Assembly (NCBI GenBank): GCA_964480455.1
Contig: CAYZQI010000005.1
Coordinates: 5,315-69,314 of the forward strand
Source of the DNA: JAABSX01 sp964480455
GTDB taxonomy: Bacteria > Bacteroidota > Bacteroidia > Cytophagales > Microscillaceae
Length of the DNA: 64,000 nt
Direction: 5' to 3'
Made by a program: the position numbers and the translations under genes. Of the stretch, positions 1 to 8,900 are shown one piece after another. The notes below the pieces were generated by a model that was not told the origin of the DNA, ran no database searches, and saw only the letters and a list, made by a program, of their open reading frames with translations. Position 1 is the stretch's first letter. Every line of letters begins with the position of its first letter.

Positions 1-335
1 TCGCGCTGATTGATTTCGTCATCTTTGCCCAGCCAAGCCCCTACCAAGGTTTTGAGTCCCATCTCTTTGGCAATTTTAGGGATAAATTCATTGCCTTCTG
101 TGCAAGAGAAAGAACGCACCCATTGCGTGTAAGGCTTGATAATTGCCATGCGCCTTCTTACTTGTTCTTCTGAGATGATGTCGCCTGGCTTTTGCCCGTC
201 TTCATAAAGGCTAAAGCACAAACCATGCACACCCGCCGCGAGTGTTTCATTGTAAAGGTCTAAGAGTGCCTTTTCGCTTAAATTGTCTTGGTGAACCCCC
301 GTAAGGTTCATCACTTTTGCATTTCTAAATGACAT
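1..335 (-). CDS. GH17 glycosidase, stand-alone, 3' part cut by window edge
   Basis: Only the first 111 codons lie in the window. The protein starts MSFRNAKVMNL with no signal peptide, so it is probably cytosolic. It aligns along its length with the GH17 half of the neighbouring fused transporter: both carry PYTQWVRSFSCTEGNEFIP followed by a GLKTL-GAW segment. It is therefore a tandem paralogue of that domain, and is expected to act on beta-1,3-gluco-oligosaccharides as a hydrolase or transglycosylase. The catalytic glutamates of GH17 lie further on, outside the window. It is the last visible gene of the minus-strand glucan cluster, separated from the fusion gene by a 53-bp gap containing part of a C/G-rich palindromic repeat. 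Confidence 0.8.
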   Translation of the reverse strand, partial: MSFRNAKVMNLTGVHQDNLSEKALLDLYNETLAAGVHGLCFSLYEDGQKPGDIISEEQVRRRMAIIKPYTQWVRSFSCTEGNEFIPKIAKEMGLKTLVGAWLGKDDEINQR

Positions 336-360
336 AAAGATTAGTAGTTAGTTATTAATC

Positions 361-466
361 AGCCCCTGACCCCCAGAGGGGGAACTTTTTAGCCCACCTT
401 CCCCTGAGGGGAAGATTGGGGTGAAGTCAAAGACTCTCCCCTCGGGGGTTGGGGGGCTTTGTATTT
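361..466. repeat. C/G-rich palindromic repeat cluster
   Basis: Several short units of the form CCCC-(3-4 bases)-GGGG follow each other here, for example ccccagaggggg, cccctgagggg and ctcccctcggggg. The cluster runs from the gap between the two GH17 genes into the 3' end of the MFS-GH17 gene, where it encodes the last ~20 residues. Related clusters lie at 4474-4556, 8173-8203, 9446-9531 and 11271-11371. I did not see equivalent clusters to the right of 11.4 kb. Confidence 0.75.
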
Positions 467-2809
467 CAATTGTTCATTTTTATCCCAGATACCCCATCGT
501 TGCCCGATGTCTCCTTCGTGGTGTACTTTCCAAGCCTCATCAAAAGAAGAGAAGTAAAATAACGGTACATTATGTTTTTTACTCCACTTGTTGAGGTCAA
601 TGAAATATTGCATGACATTGGCTCTTGAAGGAACTGCCTGATGAACGGGGTTGCCTTGGCTGGGCCAACCTGTCTCTGTTATGATTACTTGCTTTCCTTT
701 GGCAGCTTTCTCTACAAAAGCATACATTCTTTGTAAATAAGTACTGGCTTCCTTGATGTCGTATCCTTCCCAGAAAGGGTAGCAGTTGGCAAGCACTACA
801 TCACAGATTTCTACCAGTTCGGGGTATTTATCAAATTGATAATAAGTATCCACACAGCCTATTGGGAGGTCGGGAAGGGCTGTCTTTACATTTTTAATGT
901 AAGCGATTAGCTCTTCTATAGGGAGTTCGCCTCTTAGCAAGACCTCATTACCTACGGCGGCAATATCAACGTGGCCAGCTTGGGCGAGTTCTATTAAGTT
1001 ATTGATTTCCAGTTCATTGTTAGCCTTGTCGTTGCTAATCCAAGCTCCTGCCAAGGTCTTTAGCCCTTGCTTTTTGGCTACTATGGGAATGAACTCATTG
1101 CCCTCGGTACAAGAAAAGGAGCGTACCCACTGAGTGTAGGGCTGAATGACTTGCATACGCTGGCGAATTTGCATTTCGCTTAGTATATCTCCAATGATTT
1201 GGTGCTCTAGATAAGGGCTAAAACAGAAGCCATGCACTTGGCTGTTCAATGATTGTATAAAGAGGCTTCGTATTTCTTCTTTACTTTTTTGAGAGAAATC
1301 TGTGCTTACGGAACTGTCAAAGGCTAATACGGCACTCTCTAATAAATCCAGTTTAATGCCTTTGTAATAAGATGAGCCTGTTGGTTTGGCTTTTCGCCTT
1401 ACCAATTCGGCACTTACCTCTCTGGCGCGTGCCTCATCTACATCATAATTCCACATTACTGTAATGGCTATGAGTGTACCTAGGATAGGTACACCAGAAT
1501 AAAATGCCCTTAGACCTATGAGTGTGGCCTCGCTTTGTGGGCTGATGTCTGCATTAAACCCTACTACATCAAGGATAATACCGCTCAAAGCACCTGCTAT
1601 GGCAAGCCCAAACTTGACCATCCACCAATAAATTGCCCCAAAAACACCTTCTCGGCGTTTACCACTTTGCAGCTCGTCTAGGTCTATCACATCAGAGGTC
1701 ATAGACATCATAAGGGTAAACAAACTTCCAATTCCAAAAGAAAAAAAAGGCAAAGCAAAAATAAACATATAAGGCTTGCCTGGTATGAACAAAAACCACA
1801 AAAGAATGTAGCCAATGATGGAGATACCCTGTGAGAGCAAAAAGGCATTCTTCTTGCCCATGCTTTTTGACATTTTGGCCACAATTGGGATAACAATAAA
1901 GGTAGTTACTACTGCCCCAAGGCTACCAAATAGGGGTGTCCAAATGCCCGCAGCCTCGGCATCTCCACGAAAGAGGTAATGCACCACGATAAAGAAGGAG
2001 AAAGCAGCTACTGTATTGAAGGCATTGAAGATGAAGAAAGTAGAAATACATAATTTTCTGAAAGGAGCAGACTGAAAAGCCTCTTTAAAGCCTGCCAAGA
2101 TTTCTTTCAAACTGCCGCCAATGTTGCTGATGGTCAGTGGAGAGTAGTTCTCATTGAGTGTAGATTCACTTTTGATAAAAAAAGCTGGAATCATAGCACA
2201 AAGCATACAAGGAATCCCTACCCAAAATGCCAACTGCCTAGTAGCTGCCTCTGCGGTAGGAAACCAAGCAGGGTCATACATAATCACCCAAAACCAAGGT
2301 GCAATTACCCAAGCCCATTGCCCTATCCACTGAGAAACCGCCATAATATTGGTGCGCTCATGGAAATCATCACTCATTTCGTAGCCCATGGCTACATAAG
2401 GTACACTAAAAATGGTTAGCCCCAAATAAAACACAAAAGACCAAAGTAAGAAGTAGATAAAATTAAACTGAACACCATCTTCCTTATAGAGCTGCCACAT
2501 GATGATAAAAGAAATACCCATAATGATTGCTCCTATGAAAACATATTGCCGCCTACGGCCCCACCTCGATTTTGTATTATCTGAAATAAAGCCCATAATG
2601 GGATCTGTGATAGAATCAAAAACCCTAGGTAAAAAATAAATAATCCCCAGCATCCAGCCTGGAAAGCCAAGATTTTGGATTAATACCACCATAAATATAC
2701 CTAGTATGGCAGGGAACATTTGGTTTGCCAACATTCCCATACCAAATGCGATTTTTTGCCCAAAAGGTACTTGGCTGTGCGTAGTGAGGGTAGCAGTTTC
2801 TGTCTTCAT
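389..2809 (-). CDS. MFS (GPH-type) sugar transporter fused to C-terminal GH17 domain
   Basis: This is an 806-residue two-part protein. Residues ~10-465 form a 12-helix permease of the glycoside-pentoside-hexuronide (MelB-like, MFS_2) type, with an FDSITDPIMGFISDNT signature near residue 65. With 12 helices both ends should face the cytosol. Residues ~485-785 are a GH17 TIM barrel with both catalytic glutamates present: E622 in AVGNEVLL (acid/base) and E712 in ITETGWPSQG (nucleophile). The predicted role is inner-membrane uptake of beta-1,3-gluco-oligosaccharides coupled to hydrolysis or transglycosylation on the cytosolic face. The open reading frame is continuous with no internal stop. The C-terminal tail (about 20 residues, rich in P, S and G) is encoded by a C/G-rich repeat and is probably non-functional. 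The GH30 gene lies 33 bp upstream, consistent with one operon. Confidence 0.85.
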   Translation of the reverse strand: MKTETATLTTHSQVPFGQKIAFGMGMLANQMFPAILGIFMVVLIQNLGFPGWMLGIIYFLPRVFDSITDPIMGFISDNTKSRWGRRRQYVFIGAIIMGISFIIMWQLYKEDGVQFNFIYFLLWSFVFYLGLTIFSVPYVAMGYEMSDDFHERTNIMAVSQWIGQWAWVIAPWFWVIMYDPAWFPTAEAATRQLAFWVGIPCMLCAMIPAFFIKSESTLNENYSPLTISNIGGSLKEILAGFKEAFQSAPFRKLCISTFFIFNAFNTVAAFSFFIVVHYLFRGDAEAAGIWTPLFGSLGAVVTTFIVIPIVAKMSKSMGKKNAFLLSQGISIIGYILLWFLFIPGKPYMFIFALPFFSFGIGSLFTLMMSMTSDVIDLDELQSGKRREGVFGAIYWWMVKFGLAIAGALSGIILDVVGFNADISPQSEATLIGLRAFYSGVPILGTLIAITVMWNYDVDEARAREVSAELVRRKAKPTGSSYYKGIKLDLLESAVLAFDSSVSTDFSQKSKEEIRSLFIQSLNSQVHGFCFSPYLEHQIIGDILSEMQIRQRMQVIQPYTQWVRSFSCTEGNEFIPIVAKKQGLKTLAGAWISNDKANNELEINNLIELAQAGHVDIAAVGNEVLLRGELPIEELIAYIKNVKTALPDLPIGCVDTYYQFDKYPELVEICDVVLANCYPFWEGYDIKEASTYLQRMYAFVEKAAKGKQVIITETGWPSQGNPVHQAVPSRANVMQYFIDLNKWSKKHNVPLFYFSSFDEAWKVHHEGDIGQRWGIWDKNEQLKYKAPQPPRGESLTSPQSSPQGKVG

Positions 2810-2842
2810 AATTTGTGAGGTATTTTAAAGTTTATACATAAA

Positions 2843-4369
2843 TTAAGACTTGATAAGTATTGTCTGCACTGCTTGTGCATCAATCTGAATAGTTATTTGT
2901 TTTTTTGCTAGTTCTAAATTGATAGTTTGTGCTTTTTCGCTTTGATTAAGCAGCACCACTGCAATAGAGCCATCAGGATTTTGGGCGGCGGTAGCCATCA
3001 GATTTTCATCTGAGTTTTCAAAACCTATGCGGACTGCACCAGGGCGGATAAATTTACTGAAATGTGCCATTACATAGTAGAGTGGCGTGAGATACACTTC
3101 ATCTTTGTCAGGGTCGACAATGACGGGTGCTACGCACCAGTTTTTGAACCAGTTGGGTCCACCCTTTGTGTCTAGCACCATGTTCCAGTCCACCCAGCCA
3201 TCTACATAGTTGTTGAGGCAGCCAATTATATCACGAGCATAACGATAGGTAGGCACGTATTTGGGGTGCAGGTATTTCTCCTCTTCGGCAGCCCAGTCCC
3301 AGCCCCAGTCAGTAGCTTCTTTGCTCCAATACCAAGCATCATCTTGCCATTTGGGAACTTCAGCATCTATACAGGCTTCAGTTTGAATGAGGTGCTTTTC
3401 GGGTGCTTTTTTGTGGGCATATTGCAAATCTTTGGGAAAGTAATCATAAGTGCTTTCGTACCAGTGAATGGCTGTACCAGCAAAATACTTTGAGGCTTTT
3501 TCATCACGAAACATCTCATCTACCCATTCTTTAAGTCCAGCTCGGTTTTGGTCATAGCCTAGTATTTTTGTGCTGCCATAACCCTCTTTTTCTAGTTTGG
3601 GGCCTAAGAAATCTTGCACAAAATTGGTCATTTCTTTGGGTGAGAAGAGCATACTTTCCCAATTATTGCCGTTGCCATGGGGTTCATTGATGACCGTAAT
3701 AGCCCAGATATCAATCCCTTGTTTTTTATATTCGGTGAGGTATTTGGCATAAAATAAAGCCCAAGCATCATTGTATTTGGACAGTAATTTTCCTCCCACC
3801 CAGTTGTTGTTGTCTTTCATCCATGGCGGGGCAGTCCAAGGCGAAGAAATAATTTTGAAGCCCTCTTTGGAGATTTTTTGTGCATCTTTTATCATCGGGA
3901 TAAGGTCTTCCATATCTTCTTTGATGCTAAAATCTTTCAGCTCTTCATCGGGCGTAGGGGCATAGGTGTAGTTGCTGAGAGAAAAATCGCAAGAGCTGAT
4001 GTGCGTGCGTGTGAGGGAATAATTTGCCCCTTCTTCGCTAAAATAAGCATTTAAGACTTTCTCTCGATTTTCTTTGCCCAGTTTGTTGAGCAGATAAGCA
4101 GAGCTTTCTGTAAAAGAGCCTCCAAAACCTGTAATCTTTTGGAATTTTTCTTCGGGTTTTAATACAATCTTGATGGCACTGTCTGAGGCTGCACTTTCTT
4201 TGAGTTTAGTCAGCTTGTTTCCTTTTGCTGAGGTTTCATAGATTTCTACGGTCATGCCTTTGTTTTCTTCAGTTTGATTGTTTTCTTGACTTTTTTGACT
4301 TTGGCAATTCATCATCAAAAGATTGAGTGTTAAAAGTAGTGCTATGTTTAGTTTCATTTTCATAATCAT
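2843..4369 (-). CDS. GH30 family beta-glucosidase/beta-1,6-glucanase lipoprotein
   Basis: The 508-residue protein has a lipoprotein-type signal peptide with Cys22 (LMMNC; Asn at -1 is unusual), so it is probably anchored to the outer membrane. The body matches GH30: a GFGGSFTES motif near residue 82, acid/base E229 in VINEPHG, and nucleophile E331 in IQTEACID. GH30 enzymes in laminarin loci usually remove beta-1,6-linked glucose branches or cut beta-1,6-glucan, which fits between GH17 and the transporter. The length is normal for an enzyme with the C-terminal beta-sandwich typical of the family. Alternative starts at codons 3 and 5 would not change the signal peptide much. The specific linkage is inferred from context only. 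Confidence 0.88.
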   Translation of the reverse strand: MIMKMKLNIALLLTLNLLMMNCQSQKSQENNQTEENKGMTVEIYETSAKGNKLTKLKESAASDSAIKIVLKPEEKFQKITGFGGSFTESSAYLLNKLGKENREKVLNAYFSEEGANYSLTRTHISSCDFSLSNYTYAPTPDEELKDFSIKEDMEDLIPMIKDAQKISKEGFKIISSPWTAPPWMKDNNNWVGGKLLSKYNDAWALFYAKYLTEYKKQGIDIWAITVINEPHGNGNNWESMLFSPKEMTNFVQDFLGPKLEKEGYGSTKILGYDQNRAGLKEWVDEMFRDEKASKYFAGTAIHWYESTYDYFPKDLQYAHKKAPEKHLIQTEACIDAEVPKWQDDAWYWSKEATDWGWDWAAEEEKYLHPKYVPTYRYARDIIGCLNNYVDGWVDWNMVLDTKGGPNWFKNWCVAPVIVDPDKDEVYLTPLYYVMAHFSKFIRPGAVRIGFENSDENLMATAAQNPDGSIAVVLLNQSEKAQTINLELAKKQITIQIDAQAVQTILIKS

Positions 4370-4377
4370 TCGTTTTT

Positions 4378-4471
4378 GTCATTGGTCATTAGTTAATTAG
4401 TCATTTGGTCATTGGTCATTTGGTCATTGGTCATTAGTCATTAGTCATTAGTCATTAGGTCATTGGTCATT
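4378..4471. repeat. GTCATTAG/GTCATTGG microsatellite
   Basis: About eleven imperfect tandem units of GTCATT followed by AG, GG or TGG fill the gap upstream of the GH30 gene and run directly into a C/G-rich palindromic cluster. The unit length varies from 7 to 10 bp and there are no spacers, so it is not a CRISPR array. It lies in the 5' leader of the GH30 message, so length changes could alter spacing or RNA structure there. Confidence 0.85.
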
Positions 4472-4473
4472 AA

Positions 4474-4556
4474 AGTTCCCCCTTCGGGGGTTAGGGGGCC
4501 TTCCCTTTGGGGGTTAGGGGGCCTTCCCTTCGGGGGTTAAGGGGTTGCTATGGGGC
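4474..4556. repeat. C/G-rich palindromic repeat cluster
   Basis: Three successive units resembling ttcccttcgggggttaggggg occupy the gap between the GH30 and GH17 lipoprotein genes. The edge of the cluster supplies the stop codon and last residues (LSP) of the GH17 lipoprotein. The same family occurs at 361-466, 8173-8203, 9446-9531 and 11271-11371. Confidence 0.75.
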
Positions 4557-4558
4557 TG

Positions 4559-5881
4559 CTAGGGGGATAGATTTTTTATTGGCGGAATTTCCACTTCATC
4601 TAATAATTTTTTAAAATCACCTTGATAAGTTTTTTCTATAGCATTTCCGTCTCTTTTCAGGTTTTTAAAAATTCCTTTGTCCACCAAGTCCCAAATTACC
4701 CATTTTGCTTTGCCATCTATAGTAAAAAGCCCAAAGTGATTTTCAGAGCCTCCCGGGTTGCCTGCATCTTTCCATACTTCATCAAAGGCTTCAAAATAAA
4801 AGCAGGAGATTTTATTTTTATTAGTCCAATCCCTCATTTTTTTATAAAAAATACCTGACTTGTATTCATCAGTAGCTTTCGAGCCTTCATTGCCATAGAG
4901 TTCATTAGAAGCACTTGCCCAGCCTGTTTCGCCTATATGAATGGGTTTTTCTATCTTGAGGCTTTGTAGATAGCTTTTGACCGAATCGTATTGTGAGATG
5001 GCATATTGTAAAGACCGCTCCATAGCAGCCTCGATTTGCGCTTCTTTTGATTTTTTGCTTTCGGCTTCACTGATTCCCCAAAAAACAGGGTTGTAGTGCG
5101 TGTCGTGCATGGGGTAGGTGTGTATTGAGAGATAATCTACGGCTTTGATGAGTTTGTTTAGGTCTTCTATGTGGTATTCTGAGTCGCCTCCGCCCCAAGA
5201 AGCAAAGTTATCAGAACTCGTAATCCATAAATCTTTGGGTAGTTCGCCTTTTTTCTTTAATTCTTGCAAATGGGTCACCCATTTTAAAATCACCCAAGGC
5301 TGCACGAAGTAGGCAGTCGCCCATTTTACCATCGCCTCATTGCCTACGGCTATGACTTTGATGATTTCTGGATATTTCTGGGCTAATTCTACGGTGTGGG
5401 CTATTTCAGTGGCATTTCTTTCACTTTCTGCGTTGTGGTCGGGTTCAAATCCTGTAAAAGCATTTTTACAATCAATCCAAGCCCCTAGCATGACATACAT
5501 CTCGAAAGTAGGGCTTTCGTGGTTCAATTCTTCAATCGCCTTGACTACATTGATGGCGTGTGGAAGATGCACGTTGTAAGTTCTTATGATTTTAACGCCC
5601 ATGGTTGAAAGTATCTTGAGGTCTTCCTTCAATTGGGCGATAGTAGGCTGCACTCTTCGGCTTTGGGTGCGGTAGCCGCCATAAGAGATGGCAAGGTACT
5701 CGGCATTTCCCAGTATTTGTGCAGCGGTCATGTTTTTTCTTGTTTGATTCATAGTATTGCAAGACTGAAAAGCAATGATAATTAAAAATAAGAGTAGAAG
5801 CCTTATGGCTTCCAAAGGGGGAGTCATCTTATACCACGTAAAGTATTGAGCATTTTGTGAGGACTTATTTTGCTTCTCCAT
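4559..5881 (-). CDS. GH17 beta-1,3-glucanase/transglycosylase lipoprotein
   Basis: The 440-residue GH17 protein has a hydrophobic signal segment ending in FQSC (Cys41), giving a surface or periplasmic lipoprotein. Catalytic residues are visible: E182 in AVGNEAMVKW (acid/base) and E318 in IGETGWAS (nucleophile), about 136 residues apart as usual for GH17. It probably trims or remodels beta-1,3-glucan chains released by the neighbouring GH16 enzyme. An internal ATG at 5827 would give a shorter and more typical lipoprotein signal (MTPPLEAIR then the hydrophobic run), and may be the true start. The bases encoding TPPLEA (ctccccctttgg) resemble one arm of the local C/G-rich repeat. The last residues also come from a repeat. 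Confidence 0.88.
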   Translation of the reverse strand: MEKQNKSSQNAQYFTWYKMTPPLEAIRLLLLFLIIIAFQSCNTMNQTRKNMTAAQILGNAEYLAISYGGYRTQSRRVQPTIAQLKEDLKILSTMGVKIIRTYNVHLPHAINVVKAIEELNHESPTFEMYVMLGAWIDCKNAFTGFEPDHNAESERNATEIAHTVELAQKYPEIIKVIAVGNEAMVKWATAYFVQPWVILKWVTHLQELKKKGELPKDLWITSSDNFASWGGGDSEYHIEDLNKLIKAVDYLSIHTYPMHDTHYNPVFWGISEAESKKSKEAQIEAAMERSLQYAISQYDSVKSYLQSLKIEKPIHIGETGWASASNELYGNEGSKATDEYKSGIFYKKMRDWTNKNKISCFYFEAFDEVWKDAGNPGGSENHFGLFTIDGKAKWVIWDLVDKGIFKNLKRDGNAIEKTYQGDFKKLLDEVEIPPIKNLSP

Positions 5882-5930
5882 GTGTTTTCAAAGTCGTTAA
5901 AAATAGCTTTTTAAATTCTTGGTCTGTTTT

Positions 5931-5974
5931 CTGTAGCTGTAGCCAAAGGGCATGCCCTTTGGCTACAGCTACAG
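5931..5974. repeat. 44-bp perfect palindrome
   Basis: The sequence is its own exact reverse complement, centred on ccaaagggcatgccctttgg. It fills most of the 96-bp gap between the GH149 and GH17 genes, which are co-directional. Transcribed, it would form a 20-22 bp hairpin. No T-run follows on the minus strand, so a classical intrinsic terminator is unlikely. A processing or stabilising hairpin, or a REP-like element, is more plausible. Confidence 0.9.
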
Positions 5975-5977
5975 CGT

Positions 5978-8900
5978 TTAAATCAATTTTTCTTTTTTTA
6001 CTTTGATTTTTACCAAGCTGATTTTTCCATTTCTCTTAAAAATCTGCTCGGCATCTTCTCTATCCAGGAATGACTGGGCATATTTTCTTGAGGATTGTTC
6101 TCCCTCAAATATCTCTATTCCCTCAAAATCAGCTATCTCGTAAATGATAGGCACTTGGCACTTTGTAAAAAACAGTGCATTTTGAGGCACTTTGAGGCTT
6201 TGTTTTTCTCCTTTTACATCAAAGTAGTTTACTGTTTTTTCTTCAGATAAAAACTCTTCCCTTCTTAAGATTTGGGGCTCTAGGTGTAGTTTTCCATCTT
6301 TTGCAAACACACCCAGTTCTCCTATTCTGCTCAAAATATCTTCTTTTACCTGCCCTGTCATGCCTGGCTGCTGCGCTCCTTTGCCTAGGGGCGTGTGCGA
6401 GTAGGGCGTGATAGGGAAGGCACCATAGGCTTCAGGTGATTTATGTGCGCCAATTCCTGCATTGATTTCGTAATAATGGGCAGTTAGTTGTTTGATGGTA
6501 GCCTCATCAGCATTTTGGGCAATGGCTTGTAAGCAAGTTTCTTGTGCTGCCAAAAGTAGTTTAGAAACCATGTGCCAATAAATAGACCCCAAGCCCTCAT
6601 AGCCATAAAATGTACCTGACCTGCCCGTAAATTCTTTGTGGTTAAATACTTCCTCAAATATTTGCAGCACTTTCGCTCTTTCAGTGGCTACTAGGGGTTG
6701 GTATTTTTCATCTAATTCATCTAAGGCTATGGCCAAATCTCCAGCATTTTTGAAATTTCCGTTAAAGTGAAAGTTCCCTTTCACATCTTTTTCGGTGATG
6801 CGTGTATTGCCTTCTTGCAAGAGTTTTGTAAGCAATGCCGAATCTTCCAATGATTTTTGGGGAATGTTATTTTTCTGCAAGAAGCCTAGTAGATTTTTAT
6901 TAGGATACAAGATGTAGCTATTCTGGTCAGCCCGATACAAGGCACTGCTTCGCAAAGCATCAAGCACTTGTAGGCCCTCGGTAGGAGAGAGGTAGCCCGC
7001 ACTCAATACCGCCACTTGTCCCTCTAGCATTTCACTCAGGTACGTAATCTTGATGCCATTTTCCTGATAGCTCATCAAGTTGTAGGCGTGGTATAGGTGG
7101 TCTGTTCTTTTGTTGGCTTTGATAGAATGTTCTAAAAACTCAAGCGCATTACTTATCAACTTAGAAACTTCTTTGGTAGCAACGCTTTTCTTCTCTCCGC
7201 TGAACCCTTTTTTGTAGATATGGCTTCGGTAGTTGCTGCCTGCATTTCCTAGGGCATCAGTGATTTGCTTTCTTGTGGCATCATCTATTGAGGCAGAAAG
7301 TACTGGTTTGTACTGCTCAAAAGTTGTGAGCATTTGCGCAAAGAATGCTTGCATTTCAGCAGAAACTTCTAAGTTTTCTGCATTGCTTTGCTGCAAAATA
7401 GGCTGAAAAAATTTCAAGAATCTTCTCAGATAATAGAGCGTAACCATAGAAACTCCGTTGCCCACGAGGGCATTGTTGGCATCATTCCACTCAGGTCTTT
7501 GGGTGTTCATCCAGATACCTCCTTCGGGTATGAAGTTAGATAGTTTGCTAAGTAATGTTGCTAGTATCTTCTCAGCAAAGTTTACACGGTGGATTTCATT
7601 GGATTGATTGGTAAGTAATGTGCCATCAGCCCCGATAGTTTTGATTCGTTGATGAATTTTCGCCTCGTTGTCGTGGGCAAAAACAATGGTATCCTTAGGG
7701 TTTTTTACGATTTCGCTGTAAGGCTTTATTTCATAAGGCACATTGGCATATACAAAATCATTCTTACTTAGAAGCTGCTCAATCGTACCCGCAGCTTGCC
7801 GCTCTGCAAATTCTAAGAACTTCAAAAGATAGATAATTTGGTGGTCGCCCCAATAGCCAATATAAGACCAAGGGTTATCAGGCTCTATGGTTTCCCAGTC
7901 AAAGCCATCTTTAGTAACTCGGTATGGATTGTAGCCATCAAAAGTAGAGGCATTCAAAAACTTATAGACCATGCCCTCAATGAAGCTAGGGTAGGAGTAC
8001 ACCAGAGCTTCCCAGTTTTGAAATATATCACGCCAATTTCCTTGATAATCTAAGATTTTTGAGCCATCAATTTCACTATGGGTATTGATAGAAAATTGAT
8101 TCCAAGGGCGGCTTGGGTCGCCGTGTCTTCGGCTAAATTTCAAGGGGAGGTATTCGGTGGCTAGTCTTCTAAAGTCAAGCCCCCCAGCCCCCGAAGGGGG
8201 AACAGTATTTTGCAGTTCAAAAACAGAGAAAACTTCCCCTAAACTATTTAAAATACTTTGGCTATCTTCAAAAACCTTCTTGTTGGCTTTTTTTAGATAA
8301 TTGCTAAAATCTTGTTTCTCGATTTGGTAATTGTTATCAAAAATTCCCCCTCGCATGATGTTGAAGAGTGCATTAGAGAAATGCCTAGCATCTTTTAGCT
8401 CATCAGCGGTATATTGTAGTGCATCGGCACTTGCATTGAGTGCGGTAAGGCGTTCTGTTCCTGTATTTGCATCTGCCAAGACTTTATGGGCTAGTTCTTT
8501 GTCGTTTTTGATTTGCTCATTCAAAGCAACTACAGCAGATTGTGTCTGATTGACATTGGCCACTGTGAGCCAATTTTTTTCTTGATTTGCTTCAAGGGTA
8601 CATTCACCTGCTACAAAATAAGCTCCTTTTTCACCTTTAATGTCTTGCTCTTGCGTGATTTCCTCTCCTCTTCTAAATTGCTGAAGTTGTAGTGTAGAGA
8701 GTAAGTAAGAGGGTTTTTCTAAGCCTATGCTCCAAGCTACATTGGCTTTGAGGGCTTCACTTGGCTCGGCTTTGTCCACAATGATGGCACTGAGGGCAAA
8801 TAAGCCCAAGCCTGTTTCTGGCACTAACTCTGAGCGTTTGTAGGCATCAGCCAAGTTACTTGTGCGAGTTTGCAAATCGCTTGGCACGCCATAGGGCATG

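Noticed and set aside
4378..4471. Possible CRISPR array
   Set aside because: The repeated unit is only 7-10 bp, irregular and without spacers; no cas genes are nearby.
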